A DNA stretch of 64,000 nt from Chloroflexota bacterium. Its GTDB lineage: Bacteria > Chloroflexota > Anaerolineae > Aggregatilineales > Phototrophicaceae. This document shows positions 1-8,533 of the stretch, piece after piece. The position numbers and the translations under genes were made by a program. Positions within the stretch are counted from its first letter, which is position 1; each line of letters begins with the position of its first letter. The notes beneath the pieces were generated by a model. It made no database searches, was not told the origin of the DNA, and saw only the letters and a program-made list of their open reading frames with translations. Where the stretch lies: contig JAIUNI010000004.1 in assembly GCA_020161935.1 (NCBI GenBank), positions 1 to 64,000 on the forward strand, written 5' to 3'.

Positions 1-50
1 AAAAACTGCTTCATCTGCTCCGCTTTTGCGGTAAACTGGCTTGTGGACAT
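1..50 (-). CDS. 5' end of an unidentified gene (cut by window edge)
   Basis: Only the first 16 codons are present, reading MSTSQFTAKAEQMKQF from an ATG at 50. The start is supported by an AAGGAGA Shine-Dalgarno at about 56-62 with a 5-6 base gap. Too little is visible to name a product. The gene is divergent from the membrane protein at 448. Confidence 0.6.
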   Translation of the reverse strand, partial: MSTSQFTAKAEQMKQF

Positions 51-84
51 GGTATTCTCCTTGCGTGATTTCAATGAGAATACC
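51..84. promoter_or_regulatory. Inverted repeat over the ribosome binding site of the left-edge gene
   Basis: GGTATTCT at 51-58 is the exact reverse complement of AGAATACC at 77-84. The left arm overlaps the ribosome binding site of the partial gene, so it could be an operator or an mRNA hairpin. No regulator is known. The rest of 85-447 has no gene I can support. Confidence 0.3.
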
Positions 85-447
85 TTGTCTTTTGTTTTTC
101 TCCGCCCTTAGCTTAATGCCTATGCACGGCTGTGCGCCCTTCGCCTCCAGCCCACCCTCATCCTCACGCCTGTAGGAACAACATACTTGTTCTAAACCCC
201 CAATAAATCCTTAGTATCCTCTATATAAGGCCAACTTTTCACCCGACTGCTGCTCCCTGCGTAGGGCAAACGGTGGGTGCGCCGTTGAGGAAAATCCCGC
301 TTCAATTTGTAAGATGAGCGAGGAGGATGCACACCGATTCTACCTGCCCCTCAAGATTGGGGGATAGCAGCGGCGGGGCGGAACCTCATAAGATGAGAGC
401 ACGTCTATTCATCTTATTGACGCTTATCAAGTAGAAGTGAGGGGCTT

Positions 448-2136
448 ATGGAACGTCGAACTTTCGCGGTAGCGGCTGTTATCGCGGGCGTGGTCATGGG
501 TTTGCTCGGCAATATGCTTTTTTATGGTCGTGAAATTGGTATTTCTTTCCCCATTTATATCCTGCTTTCAGTCGCGCTGGTCTTGATTCTGGGTCGTGCT
601 GCCCGCCGCCCGGTGAACCGCCGCAACCTGTGGGTGCTGCTGCCGCTGGCCTTTTTCGCGGTGATGGTGGCCGTCCGTGCCGACAGTTTGATCTTGACCT
701 TGAACGTCCTGTCGGTACTGACGTTGGGCGCAATTGGCCTGTATTACCTGCCGACGAAACAAGCGATGGATACCGAACCGCTGGGTGAACACACCAAAGG
801 CGTGATCGAAGCTGGCATTCTGGTGATGCCTGCCGCGTTAGCCGAGACTTTGGAGGCGTGGGCATGGCTGCGCGAAAAGCGCCACCAACGCGGCGGTGTG
901 CTGGCGGCGGTTGTGCGCGGTGGGGTGTTTGCCCTGCCGGTTGTGCTGGTGTTCGCGGTGCTGCTTGGCTCGGCGGACGCGGTGTTCGCCAGCTACGTCA
1001 ATCAGGCATTCGATGGTGTGCGGCGGGCGCTGGGCATCGAGTTCCTCGGTGATACCATGACGCGCACCCTGATGATCGCGGGCTTCGGCATCGCGGTTAC
1101 AGGGTCGTTAGGCTATGGGCTGCGTTTGCAAGCCGCACCGGTGCTGGCAGTTGTTCCGCCAGTCAGGCAGCCGGACGAGGACTCGGTAGACGAAACCGTC
1201 ATCGTGGACGACAAACCGAAAGCCAAACCCGGCTTTAAACTGAGCATGGTCGAGTCCAGCATCATTATGGGCAGCGTGGTCGCGCTGTTCGCGGCCTTCG
1301 TGGTGGTGCAGTTTGCTTACTTCTTCGGCGGCGAGCGCACGCTGGAGATGAGCAACCTCAGCTATGCCCAGTACGCGCGGCGCGGCTTCTTCGAATTGGT
1401 GGCGGTTTCGGTGATGACACTCGGCCTATCGCTGATCCTTGACCATGTGAGCGTCCGCCAGAGCAAGCGCGAGAACACCGTGTTCCGTGTGCTGGCGCTG
1501 CTGATCGTCGGGTTGACGAGCATTATGCTGGTGTCGGCCTCGCAGCGCATGTGGCTCTATGAAGAAGCATTCGGCTTCACCCAGCTCCGGGTATACACGC
1601 ATGTGTTCATGCTATGGCTGGGCGTGCTGTTCGGCTTCTTCGTGCTGGCGGTGTTCCGGCTGCGGATGAATATCTTCTCGCTGGGCGTGGTGCTGGCGAT
1701 CATCGGTTATCTGGTGACGCTGAACGTGATGAACGTCGACCGTTACATCGCCGAGCGAAACATCGCCCGCTACCACGATGGGCAGGAACTCGACATCGCC
1801 TTCTTGAACATCCTCTCGCCGGATGCGGTCGAACCGATTTTGGCGTTGTGGCAGGAATCCGGGGAAGGCACCGAAGTGCATACATGGTCGGGGCAGTGGC
1901 TTGCCAAGCAGTTGAACACCCTCAGCCCTGAGGTTAAACAAACGGGTCAGCTTCCGTTCTCGCTCAACTTTTCGCGCATGGATGCATGGTTGATGCTCGA
2001 CCGTGTGAGCCGCCAACTGCCCGCTTATGATCCGTCGCTCTATTGGGGTTCGTACTACAGCAGTTACTCGGAAAGCCGCAGCGACTATGGTTCCGGTTGG
2101 GATGCCGTTTCCACCGCATCCCCCGGCAGCCGCTAA
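448..2136 (+). CDS. Multi-pass membrane protein, DUF4153/DUF4173 type
   Basis: 562 residues with about eleven hydrophobic segments spread from the N-terminus to about residue 430, followed by a soluble tail of about 130 residues ending in a Tyr/Ser-rich stretch. The segment YARRGFFELVAVSVM near residue 310 is typical of the DUF4153/DUF4173 family, whose function is not known. A low-complexity charged loop lies near residues 235-260. The ATG at 448 follows a GAGG ribosome binding site. It appears monocistronic and is followed by repeat DNA. The family call rests on recognition of the motif and topology, not on a search. Confidence 0.7.
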   Translation: MERRTFAVAAVIAGVVMGLLGNMLFYGREIGISFPIYILLSVALVLILGRAARRPVNRRNLWVLLPLAFFAVMVAVRADSLILTLNVLSVLTLGAIGLYYLPTKQAMDTEPLGEHTKGVIEAGILVMPAALAETLEAWAWLREKRHQRGGVLAAVVRGGVFALPVVLVFAVLLGSADAVFASYVNQAFDGVRRALGIEFLGDTMTRTLMIAGFGIAVTGSLGYGLRLQAAPVLAVVPPVRQPDEDSVDETVIVDDKPKAKPGFKLSMVESSIIMGSVVALFAAFVVVQFAYFFGGERTLEMSNLSYAQYARRGFFELVAVSVMTLGLSLILDHVSVRQSKRENTVFRVLALLIVGLTSIMLVSASQRMWLYEEAFGFTQLRVYTHVFMLWLGVLFGFFVLAVFRLRMNIFSLGVVLAIIGYLVTLNVMNVDRYIAERNIARYHDGQELDIAFLNILSPDAVEPILALWQESGEGTEVHTWSGQWLAKQLNTLSPEVKQTGQLPFSLNFSRMDAWLMLDRVSRQLPAYDPSLYWGSYYSSYSESRSDYGSGWDAVSTASPGSR

Positions 2137-2257
2137 AACCGCTTAAAAGTCTTGGGACAGCGGACGGCCTGTCTGCTGTCCCTACACAAAGCGAGAATGT
2201 ATCTTCGTAGGGGCGCGAGACAGCGCGTCTGTCTGCGTAATAAGCCGTTTATCTAAC
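2136..2257. repeat. Dispersed element copy A: two facing GTAG hairpins
   Basis: Degenerate member of the family also seen at 10121, 18056, 39892 and 51097. It holds a hairpin ending in CTAC (2155-2185) and a second starting with GTAG (2207-2230), flanked by relics of the CCGYTTRAAAAG terminal repeat. It follows directly on the stop of the membrane protein gene. Confidence 0.6.
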
Positions 2258-2267
2258 GTAAAGAACC

Positions 2268-2292
2268 CTACCCAAACCGCCGGTTCGCCCAC
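2268..2292 (-). pseudogene. Remnant of hydrolase 3' end (7 codons plus stop)
   Basis: On the minus strand this reads WANRRFG followed by TAG, the same C-terminus as the hydrolase-like gene at 4623-6074. It differs from the remnant at 3424-3448 by one base in 25. It lies just upstream of an AT-rich plus-strand propeller gene. Confidence 0.6.
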
Positions 2293-2309
2293 TCAGGAGT
2301 GAGTGATCG

Positions 2310-3404
2310 TTGAAGAGAAGAATTGTGCGCCCTGTGTTGATTTTGGGAATTGTTTTAAGTGTTTTGAGTTTGTTGGTGCTCAAACTAAGCGATGTTTATG
2401 CTCAAGAGACTTTTACACGACTGCCTCTAAGTATCTTAGATGTGGCATTTAGCCCTAATGGTCAGTATGTAGCAAGAGTGTATGCGAATGGTAATTTTGA
2501 TGTTTTGAACATTCAAAATAATCAACTCTACTTCCAAAATAATTCCCCTGAAAACCGCCAATTATGGTCGGCAAAAGTAGCATGGTCGCTGCAAGGCGAT
2601 CAATTAGCCATTGGGATTGGTGCAACTATTTCGATTTGGTCAGTAACGGATCAAACGCTAGAACTAACTCACGAATATGCTGCTGGTGGAATTGATGAAC
2701 TTGTGTATTTTGAAAACTCTACTTTCCTGCCTGAAGGATTCGTTAGCCTTGAATGGGATTCGACCAGCACACTGTTGATGGCAAAAAGTGTTAGCTCTCG
2801 TTTAACTGTGTGGTCAAAGTTAAATCATTCTTTGATTGCCGATCAGGTTTTGGGTACCAACCCAATTCGTGTTGTGTGGGTACTGGGTACTCTCCAAATT
2901 GCCTCCATCGATTCCATCTTTGACATTCAAACCCAATCTCTAAAGATCCGTAATTCCAAACGCATAGCACAGCTTGCAGGAGAATGTAACGTAACGACAT
3001 CACTTCAATCGAGCAGCGATGGACAATCGTTCGTTCAAGGAACGTATACCGGTTGTGTGGTGATGATAGATGCTGACACAGGAAATGAGGTTGCAGGCTT
3101 CAAAATTTCTGATGTACCCATTGACGATGCGAATTATTCACCTAATGGGAAACAGATCGTTGCCATAGATCGCGAGGGATATGTTCGCGTGATTGATACC
3201 ACAACTGGAAATATAGCGGTTGTTGATCATATAGCGGGTGAACTGTACACCGTTGATTGGTCTATGATAAATAATCAAATTGCATATGCAGGGATAGATA
3301 AGAACCAAGAAACTTTCTACGCTACTGTGGATGTAACCGAAGTCGAAAAGTTGCTTAATAGCAAGGACGTATATCAATCAGAAATTAAGATTACATTTCC
3401 CTAA
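2310..3404 (+). CDS. Exported WD40/PD40-type beta-propeller protein
   Basis: 364 residues. The N-terminus is basic then hydrophobic (about residues 6-30), a signal peptide or anchor. Repeated blade-like units follow, with motifs such as FSPNGQYVA near residue 47, AWSLQGDQLAIG near 93, and YSPNGKQIVAIDREGYVRV near 275, typical of WD40-like propellers. No enzymatic motif is seen, so a binding or scaffold role is likely. The start is TTG at 2310 with an AGGAG about 11 bases upstream. The gene is clearly more AT-rich than its neighbours, as is the next gene, which suggests acquisition from another source. Its 5' untranslated region carries a hydrolase 3'-end remnant. Confidence 0.7.
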   Translation: MKRRIVRPVLILGIVLSVLSLLVLKLSDVYAQETFTRLPLSILDVAFSPNGQYVARVYANGNFDVLNIQNNQLYFQNNSPENRQLWSAKVAWSLQGDQLAIGIGATISIWSVTDQTLELTHEYAAGGIDELVYFENSTFLPEGFVSLEWDSTSTLLMAKSVSSRLTVWSKLNHSLIADQVLGTNPIRVVWVLGTLQIASIDSIFDIQTQSLKIRNSKRIAQLAGECNVTTSLQSSSDGQSFVQGTYTGCVVMIDADTGNEVAGFKISDVPIDDANYSPNGKQIVAIDREGYVRVIDTTTGNIAVVDHIAGELYTVDWSMINNQIAYAGIDKNQETFYATVDVTEVEKLLNSKDVYQSEIKITFP

Positions 3405-3423
3405 TCGCAGGATCTTGAACTGC

Positions 3424-3477
3424 CTACCCGAACCGCCGGTTCGCCCACACGCGCCCGTTGAGTAAGTCGCCGATGCT
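3424..3477 (-). pseudogene. Remnant of hydrolase 3' end (about 18 codons plus stop)
   Basis: Positions 3426-3477 match 4625-4676 with four mismatches in 52. On the minus strand it reads SIGDLLNGRVWANRRFG then TAG; the intact gene has SIGDVLNGRVWANRRFG. The change is conservative (Val to Leu, plus Lys for Gln just upstream), so this looks like the tail of a diverged paralogue rather than a fresh target-site copy. Confidence 0.65.
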
Positions 3478-3496
3478 TTTGGGGGAACGTGTTGTG

Positions 3497-4537
3497 ATGA
3501 TAATGGGAAAGCAAATGATATATAAACAAAACAACGTAATAACAGTTGTTATCTTTGCCGCATTCCAGTTCATATTTACGCTCGCAATCGTCAGGGGGCA
3601 ACCTGATCTTAATTCGATATGTAAACCAATTTTTACCGAGTACACACATATAGAGTCTCGTTGGCGTTGGCTAGATACTGATAAAGTCGTTTTTAGTGTT
3701 AGTCAAGGCTTGCCTGCTGATGGTTTTGTTCCAAATGAATTTAGTTGGTATCAATATGAACCTTCTTTTGACCTTCTCACACAACTTTCTGAAAGTCCCT
3801 ATGAATCTCCTATTATTGAGGATAAAGACTTCTCACCGTTAACAGATATTCAAGCTGGAGTAAATGGATTGTATGAAAATATCAATGTTTCGCAAAGCGG
3901 TGAAAAAACTATTTACCCGCGTATCACGCAAAAAGGAGCAAGCTATTGGTTAATTGACTCCAAAACTGGTATGCAATTTGATCTTGGTATTGAAGCTGGC
4001 CCTCGTATTCCTATTAAAACATTATGGTCATCTGACGAGACACGTTTTATCTTGCAAAGTTCAGTAAATAGTGTGTTTCCTATACAATTGGGGTTAATCG
4101 AAGGCAAAACGGTCAAATTACAGCGTCTATCAGATATACCACCCATATTAAAATTGGGCGAGATTTATCGTTATAATGGCTTTGTGGTAATAGGTTTTAG
4201 CCCTAGTGGAAACCATATACTTATTCAACCGGAGACAGTAGAGTATGAGCTGTGGCTCATTGACATAAATAATGAACAGATCACAACACTAAACTTTACG
4301 TCATATGAATTTATACCTGCGATTTGGTTCCAAGAAGACAATTTTACTGTGGTAACTAATTTGGGACTCATTAACTACAACTTGCAGACGCAAAAAATCA
4401 ATGTTATTGCGACCCCAGAACAAATAGGAATTGGTCAGCTTAGTTATGGTACGATGTCACCAGATGGACGTTTTTTGCCTTATTACGTTGTATATGGAGC
4501 TGGTCAATATGAAGTTGGTATGTGTAACATTGGCTGA
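3497..4537 (+). CDS. Exported beta-propeller-like protein (TolB/PD40-like)
   Basis: About 346 residues with a hydrophobic segment (IFAAFQFIFTLAIV) near the N-terminus and PD40-like blades, for example GFSPSGNHILIQPE and TMSPDGRFLPYY. No catalytic motif is visible. The start is uncertain: TTG 3458, ATG 3497 and ATG 3515 are in frame. TTG 3458 lies inside the hydrolase remnant and is unlikely; 3515 has a GGGAAAG just upstream. The gene shares low GC and layout with the propeller at 2310, and both converge on the hydrolase gene. The sequences are not obviously close paralogues. Confidence 0.65.
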   Translation: MIMGKQMIYKQNNVITVVIFAAFQFIFTLAIVRGQPDLNSICKPIFTEYTHIESRWRWLDTDKVVFSVSQGLPADGFVPNEFSWYQYEPSFDLLTQLSESPYESPIIEDKDFSPLTDIQAGVNGLYENINVSQSGEKTIYPRITQKGASYWLIDSKTGMQFDLGIEAGPRIPIKTLWSSDETRFILQSSVNSVFPIQLGLIEGKTVKLQRLSDIPPILKLGEIYRYNGFVVIGFSPSGNHILIQPETVEYELWLIDINNEQITTLNFTSYEFIPAIWFQEDNFTVVTNLGLINYNLQTQKINVIATPEQIGIGQLSYGTMSPDGRFLPYYVVYGAGQYEVGMCNIG

Positions 4538-4622
4538 CATAATTCTCGTTTGAGTTCACTTGTAGTAATTACTCATTTCAAATTCGAAATTAGAATCATA
4601 AGCAATACAAACACTTATCACT

Positions 4623-6074
4623 TCACCCAAACCGCCGGTTCGCCCACACGCGCCCGTTGAGCACATCGCCGATGCTCTGCGGGTCGCCGTCCACCAAGAT
4701 CAGGTCGAACAGCACGTTCGGGAACTGCTTCTGGATGACCTCGCGCATACTATCCGCCATGTCCGGCGGGGCGATCACGGTCGCGGCGAGGCTGCGGTCG
4801 TAGGGGATATATTGGATGAAGTCCCACACGGTCGTCACAATCGGGTGGAAGGTGTTCCAGTAGGAGCGCCCGTACTCCATGAACCATTCCGGCTCGTAAC
4901 CGGGGGCCAGCACGATCATGTGGAAGCTCGGTTCGCCGCGGATCGGCCCCGGCCCGCGCCCGATGTAACCGTTATAGTCGCCGGGTGCGCCGGAGGACAG
5001 CGGCGGCACGGTGCGCCGAATCTGCGGCACCTGCTCCATGCGGATGAGCGCCCCCGCGTGGTTGTCGTAGTAGTCGTTCTCTTTCCACAGCGCGATGCCG
5101 AAGTGCCACGGCGGCGCTTGGGTCGCGATCCAGTTGAACATCGCCACCGTCGCCTCGCCCATCGAGTCCTTATCATACGGCGGGTAGCGTTTATCCGGCT
5201 GCTGTGCGCCTTCCCACGGGTAGGGGAACACGCCGCCTTCCGTGCCGAACACCGGCACAACCCCGGAGTCGAACCACTGCGACAAGCGGTAATGGAAGGC
5301 CACGCCCACCGCCGTGATGCCGTTCGGGTCGCCGTAAGGGGTCAACTGCGTCCCGCCGAACACCGTGCGGCCGGGGTCAGTCGTCTGGCAAATCGGGTCG
5401 TAGGGATACTCGAAGTGCCAACCCGGCTCGGTGCCGTTCTGCGCCCGCATCTCACGGGCGATGTGCGGTTGGTCAGCTTCTTGGTAAAAGTGGTTGAGGG
5501 TGTAAGGGTGCGTCGCCAGCCACAGGCCGTTGTTGATGATCGCTCGAAAGCGGTCACGGTGCTTTTCGCGCAGGTAAGTCAGCATCGCGTCCAACCACGG
5601 GATCGTCCCCTGATCGAAGCCGCCCGCCTCAGCCAGCGCCGGGAACGCCGGATAGCAGCCCATGTTAATGATCGTCTCGGCGAAGATCAGCCAGTTTTCC
5701 ATCACCGGCCCGATGATCTCGGCGGTGTTATTCGGGCTGAATACCAAGTTGCCGGAAGGCCATTCGTTAATCAGGTTCGGCTCGTTGTGGAACTCGAACC
5801 ACTTCACCCCCGCGCTGGCGTACGCTTTCCAGTCATTCAGCAGCACCGGATCGACCGGCAGCGCCCCCGGTGACGGGCGGAAGATGCGGACGACCGGCGT
5901 GACGTTATTCGCCAGCAGGGTTTGGCAGTCGCCCACGAACTCGGTGCTGTTCGCCACCATCTTGTACCAGCCAAGCTGCAAGCGCTTGACGCGATCCATC
6001 GTCGGCCCCTTAAAGACGAACGAGTTGTGCATCCCGCGCGGGTTCAATGACCACTGGTATTCATTCAGAAGCAA
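4623..6074 (-). CDS. Glycoside-hydrolase-like TIM-barrel protein (clan GH-A style)
   Basis: 483 residues. FEFHNEPN (Glu98) and VFGTEGG (Glu279) have the spacing and context of the acid/base and nucleophile glutamates of clan GH-A hydrolases, so a retaining glycosidase is likely; the substrate is unknown. Residues about 383-483 form a separate C-terminal module that recurs in the gene at 6229-6843. No signal peptide is seen. The ORF is closed by an in-frame TGA directly before the TTG at 6074, which has a GAGG eight bases upstream; Met15 is an alternative start, and 5' truncation cannot be excluded. Two remnants of its 3' end lie downstream at 3424 and 2268. Confidence 0.65.
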   Translation of the reverse strand: MLLNEYQWSLNPRGMHNSFVFKGPTMDRVKRLQLGWYKMVANSTEFVGDCQTLLANNVTPVVRIFRPSPGALPVDPVLLNDWKAYASAGVKWFEFHNEPNLINEWPSGNLVFSPNNTAEIIGPVMENWLIFAETIINMGCYPAFPALAEAGGFDQGTIPWLDAMLTYLREKHRDRFRAIINNGLWLATHPYTLNHFYQEADQPHIAREMRAQNGTEPGWHFEYPYDPICQTTDPGRTVFGGTQLTPYGDPNGITAVGVAFHYRLSQWFDSGVVPVFGTEGGVFPYPWEGAQQPDKRYPPYDKDSMGEATVAMFNWIATQAPPWHFGIALWKENDYYDNHAGALIRMEQVPQIRRTVPPLSSGAPGDYNGYIGRGPGPIRGEPSFHMIVLAPGYEPEWFMEYGRSYWNTFHPIVTTVWDFIQYIPYDRSLAATVIAPPDMADSMREVIQKQFPNVLFDLILVDGDPQSIGDVLNGRVWANRRFG

Positions 6075-6104
6075 TCACGCACCTCGGCATTTCTCTCTAA
6101 TCCC

Positions 6105-6225
6105 TTGGCGCTCTTGGCGATTCGTATTTCCATTTTCTCCGCATACCTCTGCGTTCTCTGCGTCTCTGCGGTTCAAAATCTCTGTGTTCTTTGTGCCTTT
6201 GTGGTGAATCGCCTTTGTATTTCAG
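6105..6225. repeat. Degenerate 9-bp periodic repeat (TTGGCG / CTCTGCG type)
   Basis: The gap between the hydrolase and its paralogue is made of units near 9 bp, for example CTTGGCGCT CTTGGCGAT and TCTGCGTTC TCTGCGTCT, ending in TTTGTGGTGAATCG. The same text occurs at 12113-12185, 41795-41825 and 42112-42165. No gene is seen here. Confidence 0.6.
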
Positions 6226-6228
6226 CCT

Positions 6229-6843
6229 TTACCCGCCGGTGATCGGCCCCGGTGTCGGGTAGATGGGCTGGCCGGGTGTTTCCGGCGGCAGTGTGGGGGC
6301 AGCGGTCGGCTCGGCTGCGGAGGGTGTCGGCGTTTGGGTAATAAACCCGCCGGCTGCTCGTGTCGGCGGCACAAATCCGTCCGCGCTGATGAGCGAACCG
6401 GGGGTCGGGCTGACAGGCACTTCAGGGGTGGGGGTCGGCTTCAAGGCCACGCCGAACGGTTGATACATCTGCGCCCGTTGGTTCAAGGCGTTACGGGTAT
6501 CCTCGAATGCGTCGTATACCACCGGGTCGAGCAGGGCATCCGGCACGTTCTGCGCCAACCACACGCCCCACTGGCTGGCGGTATCACGCCGCGCCACCAG
6601 CGTGACGATGATCGTGTAGCCTTTCGGGATCAGGCGCACCAATTCAAGATCGCTAACCACAATCGGTCGGAAGCGCGTCCAATACGCCCGCCCCGCGTCG
6701 AATAACCATTCTGCGCCGAGGCCGGAAGCGATGAGTAGGAAGTGGTAGTTGGGTAAAGAGTCGGGTGATGGTGGCATGTCGCCCATCATACCATAGCTTG
6801 AGGAACGCGCGAAATACGGCTGGCCTACATCCCCCACATTCAC
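6229..6843 (-). CDS. Hydrolase C-terminal-module paralogue with Pro/Thr-rich tail
   Basis: 204 residues. Residues about 32-125 (YHFLLIASGLGAEWLFDAGR onward) align with the C-terminal module of the hydrolase at 4623 (FHMIVLAPGYEPEWFMEYGR). The rest is a Pro/Thr-rich tail with TPTP motifs, typical of surface-exposed linkers. The catalytic barrel is missing. The GTG start at 6843 has no ribosome binding site, and an in-frame stop lies seven codons upstream. It is therefore probably a 5'-truncated paralogue, although a free-standing module protein is possible. Confidence 0.5.
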   Translation of the reverse strand: MNVGDVGQPYFARSSSYGMMGDMPPSPDSLPNYHFLLIASGLGAEWLFDAGRAYWTRFRPIVVSDLELVRLIPKGYTIIVTLVARRDTASQWGVWLAQNVPDALLDPVVYDAFEDTRNALNQRAQMYQPFGVALKPTPTPEVPVSPTPGSLISADGFVPPTRAAGGFITQTPTPSAAEPTAAPTLPPETPGQPIYPTPGPITGG

Positions 6844-6870
6844 AGCAGGTTTTAATGTGTTCTACCAACC

Positions 6871-6897
6871 TTGTACGCACCGACTTGCTTATATAAT
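6871..6897 (+). promoter_or_regulatory. Likely promoter for the GyrI-like gene
   Basis: A perfect TATAAT at 6892-6897 lies 35 bases before the ATG of the gene at 6932. The best -35 match is TTGTAC at 6871, 15 bases away, or 17 if TAATAA at 6894 is the -10. Confidence 0.45.
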
Positions 6898-6931
6898 AAG
6901 AACATAACGTTTACCGAACCCTACAGGACTT

Positions 6932-7453
6932 ATGAGTCACTTCACCCCAACAATCGGCCCGCGCGAAGGCTTCTCGATGGTCGGCCTCTCCATCCGCACC
7001 ACCGTGCAGGCCAACATCGAACATGGCGCGATCAAACGCTTGGAAGCCACCTTCTTCAAGCGCAGCATCGACATCCCCAACCGCATCGGCACCGCCAAAA
7101 TCCTGCTGCAAATTTATCCGTCAGGCGGCTTCTTTAACGACCGCACCACCTACACCTGCATCCTCGGCTGCATTGTCGAAAACCTCGACACGCTGCCGGA
7201 AGGCATGGTTGGCTATCCCGTCCCTGCCGGACGTTATGCCAAAGTCACGCATGTTGGCTCGGAAGTGTGGATTAACCGCACCTACAGCTTCATCTACCGC
7301 CACTGGCTGCCGCGCAAGCAGCGCATCCACCCGCCCTTTAGTTACGAGGTGTGGGATCGCCGCTATCTGCCGGGGCAGGCGCAGAGCGAAATCGACATCT
7401 ACATCCCGCTGGCGGAAAGCTACGAGAAGCCTGCCCGCCGCCGTTATACTTAA
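6932..7453 (+). CDS. GyrI-like/AraC effector-binding-domain protein
   Basis: 173 residues. The overall pattern, with GYPVPAGRYAKVTHVG near the middle and a C-terminal YEVWDRRYLPG plus SEIDIYIPL, fits the GyrI-like small-molecule-binding fold, which is found free-standing or fused to AraC/MerR regulators. There is no DNA-binding domain here, so a free-standing ligand binder or hydrolase-like member is expected. The ATG follows AGGA with about five bases spacing. It is 23 bases from the next gene and probably co-transcribed with it. Confidence 0.7.
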   Translation: MSHFTPTIGPREGFSMVGLSIRTTVQANIEHGAIKRLEATFFKRSIDIPNRIGTAKILLQIYPSGGFFNDRTTYTCILGCIVENLDTLPEGMVGYPVPAGRYAKVTHVGSEVWINRTYSFIYRHWLPRKQRIHPPFSYEVWDRRYLPGQAQSEIDIYIPLAESYEKPARRRYT

Positions 7454-7476
7454 AGCAGCATCACGGAGCAGCAACT

Positions 7477-7815
7477 ATGCCCATCCTCAAAACCATCAAC
7501 GCCACCATCAGCTTCTTGCTCGAACTCGCCATGCTCGCCGCGCTGGCCTATTGGGGCTTCAATACCGTTGAGAATACGCTTGTCAAGTTGCTGCTCGGCA
7601 TCGGTGCGCCAGCCATCGCTATCGTCATTTGGGCGATCTATAACGCCCCGCGTTCTGCCCGCCGCTTGCCGTCCGTCCCGCGCATCCTGCTCTCACTGCT
7701 GATGTTCACCGTCGCCGCGCTGGCACTCGCCGCTGCCGGACAAACCACGTTAGCGGTCGTGTTCATGGTCATCGCCCTCGCCAACCAACTGCTCGCCTAC
7801 CTCTGGAAGCAGTAA
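7477..7815 (+). CDS. YrdB family (DUF2568) small membrane protein
   Basis: 112 residues with four hydrophobic segments and the YrdB-type central motif WAIYNAPRSARRLP. Function is not established for the family. The ATG at 7477 follows CGGAG; the reading frame extends further upstream, but that part overlaps the preceding gene. A partial copy of its 3' half lies at 8344-8487. Confidence 0.75.
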   Translation: MPILKTINATISFLLELAMLAALAYWGFNTVENTLVKLLLGIGAPAIAIVIWAIYNAPRSARRLPSVPRILLSLLMFTVAALALAAAGQTTLAVVFMVIALANQLLAYLWKQ

Positions 7816-7944
7816 CAGGCGAGTCGTTCCCCTTCAACATACCCGCTGGATAATGCGTCTTAAAAATCTCTAGTTTATTACGAATTATTTCATGGTGTAA
7901 TAGTCTTGTCGGTTGTTTTATTTCATCAACAAGGACATTCTACG

Positions 7945-8340
7945 ATGCCATATCATTTTGAGTGGGTTGTGCCTAAACGGATAGCTCTAGCGCAAATCAA
8001 AGGCTATGTAGCGCCTGATGAAGTCACTACAATCACCCTCAAATCGCGTGATATGCTCCTAGAAGGTCAGGTGCCAGTACATTTTATTATCGACACCGCC
8101 GAACTGGATAATTTACCCTTTTCACTGCCCAACCTGACGCGCTGGTCAGCAAATATCCCGAAAGAACGTGTCGGCTGGTGGATTATTATCAAACCCGGCA
8201 AGATGACGATCTTTGCCATAACCATCGTCTCTAAAATGCTCAATATCAAAATAAAGACGGCTGATTCCATCGACGAGGGTATTCAAATTCTGACAAAAAT
8301 TGACCAGACCCTTTCAATACCGCTTCAACCCACACCCTGA
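7945..8340 (+). CDS. Small soluble protein, possibly STAS/SpoIIAA-like
   Basis: 131 residues from the ATG at 7945, chosen for the AAGGA nine bases upstream; a longer reading from 7906 has no such site. Alternating strands and helices, with PVHFIIDTAEL near residue 45 and VGWWIIIKPG near residue 80, give a pattern like STAS/SpoIIAA-type domains. No conserved phosphorylation site is evident. I do not recognise the family with certainty. Confidence 0.5.
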   Translation: MPYHFEWVVPKRIALAQIKGYVAPDEVTTITLKSRDMLLEGQVPVHFIIDTAELDNLPFSLPNLTRWSANIPKERVGWWIIIKPGKMTIFAITIVSKMLNIKIKTADSIDEGIQILTKIDQTLSIPLQPTP

Positions 8341-8343
8341 TCC

Positions 8344-8487
8344 GCCCGCCGATTGCCGCCTGTCCCGCCTATCCTGCTCTCGCTGCTGATGTTTACCGTC
8401 ACCGCGCTGGCACTCGCCGCTGCCGCGCAAACCGGCTTGGCGGTCGTGTTCATGATGGTCGCCCTTGCCTACCTCTGGAAGCAGTGA
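8344..8487 (+). pseudogene. Partial duplicate of the YrdB gene 3' half
   Basis: In frame this reads ARRLPPVPPILLSLLMF and onward to AYLWKQ and TGA, closely matching residues 61-112 of the YrdB protein at 7477, with a four-residue deletion near the end. It has no start region or first two membrane segments. It follows directly on the stop of the gene at 7945, so the duplication brackets that gene. Confidence 0.75.
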
Positions 8488-8533
8488 AACTTCAGTCATC
8501 AATAGGTAAGTGCCACCTTGTACGCGATAGGCG

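Noticed and set aside
327..434. 35-codon ORF preceded by GAGGAGG
   Set aside because: The AGGAGG abuts the ATG with no spacing, and the peptide has no visible feature.
4812..5873. Long plus-strand ORF opposite the hydrolase gene
   Set aside because: Arg/His/Val-rich composition typical of an antisense shadow of a GC-rich gene; the minus-strand protein has clear catalytic motifs.
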